From an uncultured Clostridia bacterium (lineage in GTDB: Bacteria > Bacillota > Clostridia > UBA1381): a stretch of DNA of 64,000 bases. The position numbers were made by a program, and so were the translations under genes. The DNA lies in the NCBI GenBank assembly GCA_944393255.1, contig CALXZP010000005.1, positions 1 through 64,000 of the forward strand, read 5' to 3'. Of the stretch, positions 33,316-42,466 are shown piece by piece. The notes below the pieces were generated by a model that was not told the origin of the DNA, did not search any database, and was given only the letters and a program-made list of their open reading frames with translations. How positions within the stretch are numbered: position 1 is the stretch's first letter; each line of letters starts with the position of its first letter.

Positions 33316-34554
33316 ATGATAGAAAAAATATATATTGATCTAAACCACTATTCTTCAGAGGAAAGAGCTGCGCTTGCATTGCTTGCTTCTGTGTTCAGCG
33401 GAAAGGAGCCGGAACCGAGACTGTTTGAGGGTGTTCGGTGGAGTGAGGTTCTTAAAGAGATGAAGATACAGGCGGTTGCCGCTATTCCGATTGAGATAAT
33501 GGATCGTTTTGATTTAGAGAAAGAGCTGTTTGACAAGTGGCTTTCATATACAGTTTGTACTGTCGGTAATAATGAGAATATATTAAATGCGCAGTCAGAA
33601 CTGACTGAACTGTTTGATAAAAATAACATTTCTATGGCTGTGTTGAAGGGGGCTGCGGCAGCATGCTATTATCCGAATCCTCTGTATCGCTGTATTGGTG
33701 ATATTGATTTTTTGGTGGAAGCGGAAGATTTTGAAGAAGCATATGAACTTATGATCAATAATGGTTATGAACTGGCATTTCCGATCGATCATGTTGATTA
33801 TCACATCACCTTAAAAAGGGATGAAGTAATGTACGAGCTTCACAGAGAGCCGGCAGGTCTGACAAAAAATATGCAGAGCGATAAATTGAGAGAGATTTTA
33901 AAAGGTAAATGCCATGAGGCAGAGCTGTGTGAAATGGGAGGAAATAGATTTTATCGTCTTCCAAGGCTTTATAATGGGTTGGTACTGCTTCTGCATATTG
34001 TAAAGCATATGGACGATGGACTGGGGTTAAGACAGGTGTGTGACTGGCTTGCTTTTGTAAATGCAGAACTAAGTGATGACGTGTGGGAAAAAGAATTTCA
34101 GCCGGTATTAAAGAGAACTGGATTGGAAAAACTTGCTATGGTGGTTACCCGAATGTGTAAGCTGTATTTGGGACTTTCTGAAAAAATAACATGGTGTGAC
34201 GGCGCAAATAAATATCATGTCATAGAACTTATGGACTTTGTTATGGAAAACGGTAATTTTGGAAAGAAAAATAATAAAAATGTCAGGGCAATGGCGTATA
34301 TAGGCAGGACTAAGGAGACAGGCAACAAAAACATTATATACAGTTTTTTTATGGGTTTACAGAAAACGGGCATGAAAAGATGGAAATCTTGCAAAAGGCA
34401 TAAAATATTGAATTGTGTTGCGTGGGCTTATCTTCCTGTCACATATATATTAAAGCTGATCACAGGCAAAACTAAACTTTCCGATACTTTTGCCATGATT
34501 CATGCGGTAAGAGATAAGAGAAGTATACAGAGTAAATTATCAATATATAAATAA
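33316..34554 (+). CDS. Nucleotidyltransferase-fold protein (NTP_transf_5 type)
   Basis: This 412-residue protein has the MNT/nucleotidyltransferase motif LKGAAAACYYPNPLYRCIGDIDFLV (about residues 110–134) with the paired acidic residues D-x-D, a second half that is mostly helical, and a basic C-terminus. Proteins of this type are common in clostridial exopolysaccharide loci, but their reaction is unproven. GGAG precedes the ATG. Confidence 0.75.
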   Translation: MIEKIYIDLNHYSSEERAALALLASVFSGKEPEPRLFEGVRWSEVLKEMKIQAVAAIPIEIMDRFDLEKELFDKWLSYTVCTVGNNENILNAQSELTELFDKNNISMAVLKGAAAACYYPNPLYRCIGDIDFLVEAEDFEEAYELMINNGYELAFPIDHVDYHITLKRDEVMYELHREPAGLTKNMQSDKLREILKGKCHEAELCEMGGNRFYRLPRLYNGLVLLLHIVKHMDDGLGLRQVCDWLAFVNAELSDDVWEKEFQPVLKRTGLEKLAMVVTRMCKLYLGLSEKITWCDGANKYHVIELMDFVMENGNFGKKNNKNVRAMAYIGRTKETGNKNIIYSFFMGLQKTGMKRWKSCKRHKILNCVAWAYLPVTYILKLITGKTKLSDTFAMIHAVRDKRSIQSKLSIYK

Positions 34555-34574
34555 TAACAGAACAGAGGATTGTA

Positions 34575-35639
34575 ATGAAAGTATTATTAATTTCGCATTA
34601 TCCACCTCCGGCAGGCGGTATTGCAAGTTGGACGAAACGTTTATTAGATGTCGGATTGCCTAATGATTGGGAAATAGATCATATCAATTTAAATACAATC
34701 AATGGCAGAGATCCGTTTCAAAACACCAAAAGGTGTATAAAAGATGAGTATATAAGAACTAAGACTGTTTGGCAAAAGGAAATAAGATTCCTGAAAGATG
34801 ATAGGGAAATAGAGATTGTACACACATGTATTCCCTGTACTGTATTTGGTATGATACGCGAAACGATTACCGGGATGATAGCAAAGTGTTATAAGAAAAA
34901 ATTTATTCTTCATTGCAGATGTACTATTCCTAACGTTGTCAACAGTGCATTTAAAAGGATCTTTTTTAGACTTTTAAGTCGTCATTGTGATGGGATAATG
35001 GTTTTAAACTCCAAATCTTTTGATTTTGCTAAGAAATATAGTAAAGCAAAGGTGAAGTTGATACCCAATTTTGTAACCAATGAAGAGATAGTTGAGCATC
35101 CATGCGGTACTACGGACGGCGATATAAAAAATATAATATATGTTGGAGGTGTGACTGCCGAAAAAGGCTGTGACACAATTTTGGAGGCTGCAAAACGGAT
35201 GCCTGAGATCGTATTCCATTTAGTGGGTAGTGTTTCGGCGGAAATAGAAGCATTGGAGCATAGTGATAATATTGTTTTTTATGGAAACAGGAATAAGGAT
35301 GATATAAAGGAGCTTTTGTGTGGTGCAGATGCATTTCTATTCCTTTCAAGGTATTGGGGCGAGGGTTTTTCCAATGCTCTTGCAGAAGCTATGGCGGCAG
35401 GACTGCCGTGTATCGTTACAGATTGGGCGGCTAATGCGGATATGATTGAAGACAAGGGAGGATATATAGTTCCGCAGTCTGATGTGCAGGCTTTGATTGA
35501 AGCTATAAATCAACTGAACGATCCTAAAAAGCGAAAGGAAATGTCGGAATGGAATGTTATAAAGATTAAATCTGAATACTTGCAAGATATTGTTTTAAGA
35601 CAGTACACAGATTTTTATGATGAACTGGTGAAAAGTTAA
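34575..35639 (+). CDS. Family 4-type glycosyltransferase
   Basis: The 354-residue GT-B enzyme starts with ISHYPPPAGGIASWTKRL, has the donor-side IIYVGGVTAEKGCDTILEA and ends with the E-x7-E-like stretch GEGFSNALAEAMAAGLPCIVTD. It uses nucleotide-activated sugar to extend the lipid-linked repeat unit. It lies 20 bp after the nucleotidyltransferase gene. The sugar specificity cannot be read. Confidence 0.9.
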   Translation: MKVLLISHYPPPAGGIASWTKRLLDVGLPNDWEIDHINLNTINGRDPFQNTKRCIKDEYIRTKTVWQKEIRFLKDDREIEIVHTCIPCTVFGMIRETITGMIAKCYKKKFILHCRCTIPNVVNSAFKRIFFRLLSRHCDGIMVLNSKSFDFAKKYSKAKVKLIPNFVTNEEIVEHPCGTTDGDIKNIIYVGGVTAEKGCDTILEAAKRMPEIVFHLVGSVSAEIEALEHSDNIVFYGNRNKDDIKELLCGADAFLFLSRYWGEGFSNALAEAMAAGLPCIVTDWAANADMIEDKGGYIVPQSDVQALIEAINQLNDPKKRKEMSEWNVIKIKSEYLQDIVLRQYTDFYDELVKS

Positions 35640-35666
35640 TTAATAATAAATTGAGGTTTAGTATAA

Positions 35667-36875
35667 TTGAAAAAAATATTTATTATTTCACAGAAGTTGA
35701 CAGGAGGGGGAGCTGAAAGAGTGGCTTCCAATCTTTCATATGAGCTTACCCAAAACCAATATTACAAGGTATATCTTGTATTATTTGACGGGCAGAATAG
35801 TACATATCCAAGTGGCGCAGAGATTATTGATATGGGGTTAGGACCTCAGTCAAATGCAATAGGAAAGATCTCAATATTTTTCAGACGTGTCATGAAGCTG
35901 AGAAAGCTTAAAAAACAATATAGACCTGATGTTAGTATAAGTCTGCTGTCTGCGCCGAATCTGATCAATGTACTCTCTAAATATGGGGATAAGGTGATAG
36001 TTTCGATAAGGAATTTTATATCAAGATCAGCAAACTCGACAATTGAAAAGTATTTTGTTCGCTACAGTAGTAAAAAAGCGGATATTACGGTTTGTTTGTC
36101 GAAACTTGTAGAACTTGACATGATAGATAATTTTGGCGCGCCGGAGGATCGTATAGTAACAATATATAATACAGTTGATGCGGATCGGCTTATGAAACTG
36201 TCTGCTGAGCCGGAGTACAGAGTTCCCAAACAACCATATGTGGTCACAATGGGCAGACTGATGCGCCAAAAAGGGCAGTGGCATTTGATCAACGCATTTA
36301 AGCGAGTACATGAGATATGCCCGGAACTGCGATTGGTGATTTTGGGAGAAGGAGAGCTTGAAGATGGGTTAAAGAAATTAGCAAAGGACTGCGGTATTGA
36401 ATCAACGGTCGAATTCATGGGATTTGTTAAAAATCCTCATAGGATTATAAAGGGTGCGGAAGCATTTGTGTTCTCATCGCTTTTTGAGGGGTTGGGCAAT
36501 GTTCTTCTTGAGGCGTTGGCGTGCAAAGTTCCTGTAGTATCCACCGACTGTGCAGCCGGACCGAGAGAAATACTGTCATTATGTGAAACAAAAGCAGATC
36601 TGAATAAGGTAACTAACGGAGTAGAGTTTGCGGAATATGGAATATTGACGATGCCGTTTAACGTGGATGATGAACCGTTTTTTAAAAGTCAAGAACTCAC
36701 GAAGGCAGAGAGATATTTAGCAGAGGCAATAATTCGAATTTATTCCAACAAAACGATCGCAGCTAATTACAGAGCAAAAAGTACTGAAAGAATAGCTTTT
36801 TTTTCTAAAGAAAAGATCATAGCAGAATGGAAAAAAGTAATTGACTGTAGCACAGAGGATTATCTTACTGATTGA
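35667..36875 (+). CDS. Family 4-type glycosyltransferase
   Basis: The 402-residue GT-B enzyme has the N-terminal KLTGGGAERVASNLSYEL, YVVTMGRLMRQKGQWHLINAF, and LFEGLGNVLLEALACKVPVVSTD followed by CAAGPREIL. This architecture resembles WbnK/PglH/EpsF-like enzymes. Translation seems to begin at a TTG (35667), with TTGAGG about nine bases earlier. It adds a sugar to the growing repeat unit in the cytoplasm. Confidence 0.9.
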   Translation: MKKIFIISQKLTGGGAERVASNLSYELTQNQYYKVYLVLFDGQNSTYPSGAEIIDMGLGPQSNAIGKISIFFRRVMKLRKLKKQYRPDVSISLLSAPNLINVLSKYGDKVIVSIRNFISRSANSTIEKYFVRYSSKKADITVCLSKLVELDMIDNFGAPEDRIVTIYNTVDADRLMKLSAEPEYRVPKQPYVVTMGRLMRQKGQWHLINAFKRVHEICPELRLVILGEGELEDGLKKLAKDCGIESTVEFMGFVKNPHRIIKGAEAFVFSSLFEGLGNVLLEALACKVPVVSTDCAAGPREILSLCETKADLNKVTNGVEFAEYGILTMPFNVDDEPFFKSQELTKAERYLAEAIIRIYSNKTIAANYRAKSTERIAFFSKEKIIAEWKKVIDCSTEDYLTD

Positions 36876-36890
36876 AAGAAAGGATAGTGT

Positions 36891-38054
36891 ATGTGGGATT
36901 CAGATAACATATTATCCATAATATTGTATATATGTGTAATGTTACTATACATAGCTTGCTTGAAAATTCATGCAGGAGTAAATGAAAAGTTCTCAAGGAA
37001 TATATGGCTGTTTATATCTGTGCTTGGACTTACTGCTTTTGCTGTATGCAGAAAGGTGGACAGCACTGGTCTGGGGGGCACTGATGCAATAACATATGTA
37101 TATGATTTTCAGCATATGACCGGGGATCTGTCAAAATATATAGATTGGGATAAGATTCGTATGCTTAAGCAGCGGGAACCGTTATATTACTTTTTGTCAT
37201 GGTTCATAAGAAGCTGTACGGATGATTATAAGGTGTACTTTGCAGTAGTGTATTTTATAATTTCATATGGAATCACCTATACAGCTTCAAAGCTGTATAA
37301 TAAGAACGATCGTGTAAGCCTGATACCGGTACTCATACTGTTCGTATGTTATCTCCATTCCTTTAATGTTATGAGAAACTGGCTTGCTATATCAATTTGC
37401 ATGATTGGTTTATGCAAGCTAAAGGATGGACAACCGTGTAAATATATAATTGCAAATGTGATTGGAATGGGATTTCATTATTCAACCGTATCTATATTGT
37501 CAGTGTACCTTATATATCTGTTATTTGAACATATTATAATGAGAAATGTAAATAGGATAAACATGGTTGAAAGGAAAAGAAACAAAATATATTCTTTGAT
37601 CTTGATTTCTATGATTCCTATAGGAAACATAATGGCAATGATCTATAGTAAGGTTTTGATGGGTTTATTCGCAGATACTAAGTATAGGGTATATATGGAT
37701 CTGAAATTATCTTGGTTCGGATATATTCCGGTTATATTAATTGCCGTATTGGCTGTTTGTATGTATCATGATTTGATTAGAAGTGATCTGCGTAATAAGC
37801 TGGCAGTGATGGGGGTTACTGTAAACGCAGCGCTGGTATATGTGTATGCAAATATGGGAGGATACAGAATCAATGACTGTTTTGTGTTTTTTAGGATCTG
37901 GGTGCTTGTCGAACTGGAAAAAGTATTTAAGTATAAATTGAACAACAAGCTTTTGATATGGATCCTGCGGTTTTTCATTGTAGTGTACTTTATACAGCAA
38001 TTTAATTCAATAGTATCTCAGTCAGGTATCATCCCATATGTATTAGGAAGATAG
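36891..38054 (+). CDS. EpsG/Wzy-like polysaccharide polymerase
   Basis: The 387-residue integral membrane protein has about ten hydrophobic segments. An early loop carries R..(D/G)..G(T)D...Y (STGLGGTDAITYVYDF) and later REPLYYFLSWFIR and MRNWLAISI, as in the EpsG family of Wzy-type polymerases. It joins flipped repeat units on the outer face of the membrane. AAAGGA precedes the ATG, 15 bp after the previous gene. Confidence 0.88.
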   Translation: MWDSDNILSIILYICVMLLYIACLKIHAGVNEKFSRNIWLFISVLGLTAFAVCRKVDSTGLGGTDAITYVYDFQHMTGDLSKYIDWDKIRMLKQREPLYYFLSWFIRSCTDDYKVYFAVVYFIISYGITYTASKLYNKNDRVSLIPVLILFVCYLHSFNVMRNWLAISICMIGLCKLKDGQPCKYIIANVIGMGFHYSTVSILSVYLIYLLFEHIIMRNVNRINMVERKRNKIYSLILISMIPIGNIMAMIYSKVLMGLFADTKYRVYMDLKLSWFGYIPVILIAVLAVCMYHDLIRSDLRNKLAVMGVTVNAALVYVYANMGGYRINDCFVFFRIWVLVELEKVFKYKLNNKLLIWILRFFIVVYFIQQFNSIVSQSGIIPYVLGR

Positions 38055-38068
38055 AGTGGAAAATAATA

Positions 38069-39049
38069 ATGAAATATATAGTAATAGGAAATACGGCCGA
38101 ATGGTGCGAGGCATCATGGCATGAGGAAATAAATTCTAATTGTGATTTGCTGTTTTATAACAGTATCACTCCTTTATCAGGAGCGGCGGCAAGATTATGT
38201 GAAATACATTTTTCTCAGAAGCTGAATAAAAGAGTAAACTTTCCCGGAAAATTTATTTGGTACAGAATGCTTGCAAAAGGTTTTGGTATCGATACCGACA
38301 GTAAAAACAATTATGTTCTGATAGTTTATGATTGGAGCAGGATATCAAGAGATTTCGGCTTTTTCAATTATCTGCGGAGAAGTATAAAGAATATTAAAAT
38401 AGTATACCTATTCACCAATATTGTAAGCATGAGCGGAGCATCGTTTTACGGCATCACAGAGAGATTGAAAGATCATTTTGATATTGTTTTTGCTTTTGAC
38501 CGACAGGATTCAGAGCGATACGGTTTTGAATATTTTCCGCTTATATATACAGGAGTCAGACCTGAGAAAAAGGAGAATATAAATAACGATCTGTTTTATG
38601 TGGGACAGGCTAAAGATAGGTATGAGCAGCTGATCAGCATTTATGAGCATGCAAAAGCAGAGGGGCTGAGCTGTGATTTTAATATTGTAGGCGTTCCGCC
38701 GGATAAGCAAAAGTATTCTGATGAGATACATTATAACAGAATGCTGCCATATTTAGAGGTTGTAAGAAGAATAAAGAGCTCTAGGTGCATTGTTGATGCA
38801 ATACAGCATAACTCATCAGGTATGACGATCAAGGTGTGTGAGGCTGTTTTGTATAATAAAAAATTAATTACTACAAATAGAACAATTATAAATGAACATT
38901 TTTATTCCGAGAACAGAATCAAGCTGGAGGGCGATGACAGCTGCAGTTTGAAGCAGTTTCTATATGGTGAAGCCAGTGAATATGGTGCAGAGGATCAATA
39001 TGTCTTTTCACCTAAGCGATTGTACGAAGAGATAAAACAGTACCAATAA
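38069..39049 (+). CDS. CgeB-like glycosyltransferase, paralogue of the gene at 31448
   Basis: The 326-residue protein shares with the 31448 product the order FAFDRQDSER, FPLIYTG, FYVGQAKDRYE, CIVDAIQHNSSGMTIKVCEA and KKLITTN. Both probably are GT-B glycosyltransferases using different sugars. The gene has only weak ribosome-site sequence (GTGGAAAA) before its ATG and lies 14 bp after the polymerase gene. Confidence 0.68.
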   Translation: MKYIVIGNTAEWCEASWHEEINSNCDLLFYNSITPLSGAAARLCEIHFSQKLNKRVNFPGKFIWYRMLAKGFGIDTDSKNNYVLIVYDWSRISRDFGFFNYLRRSIKNIKIVYLFTNIVSMSGASFYGITERLKDHFDIVFAFDRQDSERYGFEYFPLIYTGVRPEKKENINNDLFYVGQAKDRYEQLISIYEHAKAEGLSCDFNIVGVPPDKQKYSDEIHYNRMLPYLEVVRRIKSSRCIVDAIQHNSSGMTIKVCEAVLYNKKLITTNRTIINEHFYSENRIKLEGDDSCSLKQFLYGEASEYGAEDQYVFSPKRLYEEIKQYQ

Positions 39050-39076
39050 TGTAAAAATATTTATGGAGCAATAGCG

Positions 39077-40534
39077 ATGAAAAAAAGCGTAGGCAAAAAT
39101 TATATATATAATCTTTTATATGAAATTTTAACTGTATTGGTGCCGCTTGTCACAACTCCTTATATATCACGAGTTTTAGGCGCTGAAGGGATCGGCATAT
39201 ATAGTTACACCAACTCAATAGTTACATATTTTGCACTGTTTGCAGCGCTGGGAACGACTGTTTACGGCAGACGTGAGAGTGCATATGTTCAGGACGATAA
39301 GGAGAAGCGAAGCGTAGTATTTTGGGAAATACTTAGTTTCAGAACGATTATGACAGTACTGTGCATGGCTATGTATTCGGTCTATATATGGCGTACACAG
39401 TATCATATGATCGCTTTGATACAGAGTTTTTACATTATTGCTGTTGCATTTGATATAACATGGTTCTTTCAAGGAATGGAAGATTTTAAAACAGTAGTTC
39501 TTAGAAATTCAATTGTCAAGCTTGTAAATATTGCTGTTATATTTATATTTGTCAAAACAGCGAAGGATCTTAATGTATATATTTTTGCTTTGGCATTTTT
39601 GCCTTTGATTGCAAATGTTGTAACATGGGCATGTATAGCGAAGTATATAAATCATGTGCCTATAAAGCAGTTGCATCCTTTCCGTCATTTTCGCGGAGCG
39701 GTTGCTTTGTTTATACCGACAATAGCCTCACAGGTTTATCTGGTGCTGGATAAAACCATGATAGGCGTGATCATTCCGGGAAATATTGAGAACGGGTACT
39801 ACGAGCAGGCTCAAAAGATAATAAGAATATGCTGGACATTTGTAACGACGTTCGGGGCTGTAATGTCGCCGCGTATAGCGTATATATTTGCTAAAAATGA
39901 TGTAAATAAGATTAGAGATTATATGAGACGTTCATACGGTATTGTATGGTTCATAGCGTCACCGATCGCTTTCGGAATGGCGGCTGTTGCTGCAAATGTT
40001 GTTCCATGGTTTTTCGGAGATGGTTTCGAAAAAGTATCAAAGTTGCTGTTTGTATTTGCATGGATCGTATTTCCTGTTGGTTTAAATAGTGTAACAGGTA
40101 GCCAATACCTTGTCGCTACAAAAAAACAGACGCCGTATACAATATCAATAATTATCGGTGCGTTTATAAATGTATTGATGAATGCGGTTTTAATTATTCA
40201 TTTTCAATCAGTAGGTGCAGCGATCGCATCTGTTACGGCAGAGATTATAATAGCGGTTATACAAATAGTATATGTAACGAATATAGTAAGAGAAATAAGA
40301 CTGCGTGACGTTTTTGCTTCATCATGGAAATATCTTATGTCGGGCATCATCATGTTTGCTGTCGTGAAGGGTGCAGGAAACATGATGACATCATCAATGA
40401 CAAGTACAATTGTTTTGATAGTAATAGGAGTTTCATGTTACATTGGCTGTTTGCTTTTATTTAGAGATAAGTTAATAATGAAATTTATTGACAAGGGATC
40501 GGCAATGATCGGAATAAAAAGAAGAGGGTCATAA
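39077..40534 (+). CDS. Wzx-type oligosaccharide flippase
   Basis: The 485-residue membrane protein of the MOP/PST family has about 14 hydrophobic segments, with typical N-terminal YNLLYEILTVLVPLVTTPYISRVLGAEGIG. It moves the undecaprenyl-linked repeat unit across the membrane for the polymerase. GGAGCAATAGCG precedes the ATG. The next gene starts one base after the stop codon. Confidence 0.93.
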   Translation: MKKSVGKNYIYNLLYEILTVLVPLVTTPYISRVLGAEGIGIYSYTNSIVTYFALFAALGTTVYGRRESAYVQDDKEKRSVVFWEILSFRTIMTVLCMAMYSVYIWRTQYHMIALIQSFYIIAVAFDITWFFQGMEDFKTVVLRNSIVKLVNIAVIFIFVKTAKDLNVYIFALAFLPLIANVVTWACIAKYINHVPIKQLHPFRHFRGAVALFIPTIASQVYLVLDKTMIGVIIPGNIENGYYEQAQKIIRICWTFVTTFGAVMSPRIAYIFAKNDVNKIRDYMRRSYGIVWFIASPIAFGMAAVAANVVPWFFGDGFEKVSKLLFVFAWIVFPVGLNSVTGSQYLVATKKQTPYTISIIIGAFINVLMNAVLIIHFQSVGAAIASVTAEIIIAVIQIVYVTNIVREIRLRDVFASSWKYLMSGIIMFAVVKGAGNMMTSSMTSTIVLIVIGVSCYIGCLLLFRDKLIMKFIDKGSAMIGIKRRGS

Positions 40535-40535
40535 C

Positions 40536-41240
40536 ATGAATATAAAATTAATGATTAATAAAATAAAAAAGCAATTTGTAATATGCTCGTCAAGTGAAAA
40601 ATATATTTCTTATTTGCGTAAACTTGGAGCGACAATAGGGAATAATACTAAGTTTTTATCTCCAAGAAAATCATTTATAGATGAAAACAGAGCTGCATAC
40701 ATAACAATTGGCGATAACTGCGTTATATGTCAGGGAGTAACGATACTGGCGCATGATTATAGTTGGTCAGTTCTTATGAAATCGCATAATAAGATATATC
40801 CTTCAGGCGGCGGGCCTGTACAAATAGGAAATAATGTTTTTCTTGGGGTCAACGCAATAGTTTTGAGAAATGTTTCATTAGGAGATAATGTGATCGTAGC
40901 TGCCGGTTCAGTGGTAACAAGATCTTTTGGAAGCAACTTAGTAATAGGCGGGAATCCTGCAAAAGTTATATACACACTAGACGAATATTGCGAAAAAAGA
41001 AGAAGATCATTTATTGAGGAAGCACGTCAAAATGCTATATTTATTTATAAAAAATACGAGCGATATCCGAAAGAAAGTGAGATGCGAAATTTTTCAGTAT
41101 TGTATTCATCTGAGAAGGAAGATAGTAAAAGTGTTTTGGGAATGGATAACAGGGAGTATAAAGCGGTGCGTGAGAATAATCCGGCTATGTGGTTATCTTA
41201 TGATAATATGATTCAGGATCTACTAAAGGGAGTACAGTGA
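40536..41240 (+). CDS. Left-handed beta-helix acyltransferase
   Basis: The 234-residue protein has hexapeptide repeats between about 50 and 150 (ITIGDNCVICQGVTI, VQIGNNVFLGVNAIVL, SLGDNVIVAAGSVVT). It has the catalytic-type histidine (ILAHDYSW) and NPAKVIYTLDEYCEKRR at the end of the helix. It likely O-acetylates a sugar of the polymer. The stop codon overlaps the next start (ATGA-type). Confidence 0.85.
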   Translation: MNIKLMINKIKKQFVICSSSEKYISYLRKLGATIGNNTKFLSPRKSFIDENRAAYITIGDNCVICQGVTILAHDYSWSVLMKSHNKIYPSGGGPVQIGNNVFLGVNAIVLRNVSLGDNVIVAAGSVVTRSFGSNLVIGGNPAKVIYTLDEYCEKRRRSFIEEARQNAIFIYKKYERYPKESEMRNFSVLYSSEKEDSKSVLGMDNREYKAVRENNPAMWLSYDNMIQDLLKGVQ

Positions 41241-41785
41241 TGGGAATAGCAATTTTTTGTGAAAAATTAAAAGGAAAAGTAAGAGCTTTATATTATAAAA
41301 GACTTATTAAAGAGAGAACAGGAAAAAGTGCAAAAAATATATCAATAGGAGGAAGGATCAGTATTACGAATCCAAATGTTGTATTTGGAGACAATGTAAA
41401 GGTCTTAGGTGATTGCATTATATGCGGTAACGGCCCGGTTGTTATTGGAGACGGTGTAAGAATAAACCAGGGGACATATATGAGAGCGACTGAAGGAGGC
41501 GGTATATATATAGGTAAAAATACGGGTATTGCGGCATATTCATACATAATCGATTCGGATCACAATACAGGAATAAGCGAGGATTATCATTCTCAGCCGG
41601 ATGTCGTTAAAAGGGTTATGATAGGAGAAAATGTATGGCTGGCAGCGCATTGCACTGTTTTAAAGGGAAGTATAATAGGAGACAGTGCTGTGTGTGCAGC
41701 TAAGACAGTTATTACAGGGAAAATCATTCCACCCAATGCTATAGTGGCAGGAGTGCCGGGTAAAATAATAAAATATAAGGAATAG
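41240..41785 (+). CDS. Left-handed beta-helix acyltransferase
   Basis: The 181-residue hexapeptide-repeat acyltransferase has ISITNPNVVFGDNVKV, VVIGDGVRINQGTYM, IIDSDHNTG (catalytic-type His) and VMIGENVWLAAHCTVLKGSIIGDSAV, ending AGVPGKIIK. It is very like WcaF/CysE-type O-acetyltransferases of capsule loci. ATG 41240 follows AAAGGGAG. A GTG three bases earlier is less likely. Confidence 0.87.
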   Translation: MGIAIFCEKLKGKVRALYYKRLIKERTGKSAKNISIGGRISITNPNVVFGDNVKVLGDCIICGNGPVVIGDGVRINQGTYMRATEGGGIYIGKNTGIAAYSYIIDSDHNTGISEDYHSQPDVVKRVMIGENVWLAAHCTVLKGSIIGDSAVCAAKTVITGKIIPPNAIVAGVPGKIIKYKE

Positions 41786-41791
41786 TGTTAT

Positions 41792-42373
41792 ATGGGAAAG
41801 ATAATGAGATCTATTCATAAAGAATGCTGCAAAATCATGGGCAGACTTTTTCTGGGGTTTAGCAGATTGATGGAATCATGTGTTGTAGAGTATCAAAAGA
41901 CTCGCTTTAAATCATGCGGTGAGAATGTTAGTATTGCGTTGGGAAGAGGTATCTTTACGTATGAGTCGATCAGTATAGGGAATGATGTGTTTATAGGAGC
42001 TAACGCTATTATGCAGGCTAAATATGATGAAATTATAATAGGAAGTCATGTAGCATTCGGACCATGCGTACATATTTTTGGTGCTAATCATGATATATAC
42101 CGCAAAGGAGAATATATGAAATCTGCTGCGACCAAGAATAACGGAAATATTGTTATAGAGGATGATTGCTGGGTAGGCTCCAATGCAACCATATTGAGAG
42201 GCGTGCGTATAGGAAAAGGCTCGGTAATAGGGGCTGGAGCAGTTGTTTCAAAGGATATACCGCCTTATAGCATTTATACCGGTATACCGGATGCAAGGCT
42301 TAGGAAACGTTTCAGTGATGAGGATATAGAACTTCACGAACGAATTTTGGCGGCAAAAGCCGAAGCGGAATAG
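41792..42373 (+). CDS. Left-handed beta-helix acyltransferase
   Basis: The 193-residue acyltransferase has repeats ISIGNDVFIGANAIM, IIIGSHVAFGPCVHI, GANHD (catalytic-type His), IVIEDDCWVGSNATILRGVRIGKGSVIGAGAVV and YTGIPDARLRKRF. It is the third consecutive acetyltransferase-like gene, so the polymer may carry several acetyl groups. A 93-bp gap without terminator follows. Confidence 0.88.
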   Translation: MGKIMRSIHKECCKIMGRLFLGFSRLMESCVVEYQKTRFKSCGENVSIALGRGIFTYESISIGNDVFIGANAIMQAKYDEIIIGSHVAFGPCVHIFGANHDIYRKGEYMKSAATKNNGNIVIEDDCWVGSNATILRGVRIGKGSVIGAGAVVSKDIPPYSIYTGIPDARLRKRFSDEDIELHERILAAKAEAE

Positions 42374-42466
42374 CAGCTAAGCTGTGTGATGCGGTGAGGA
42401 TGAAAGAAGGCAGCAGTAATTTCAGATTAGTGAAGGCTGATATTTAAATATAGAGGGAGGAAGAAT

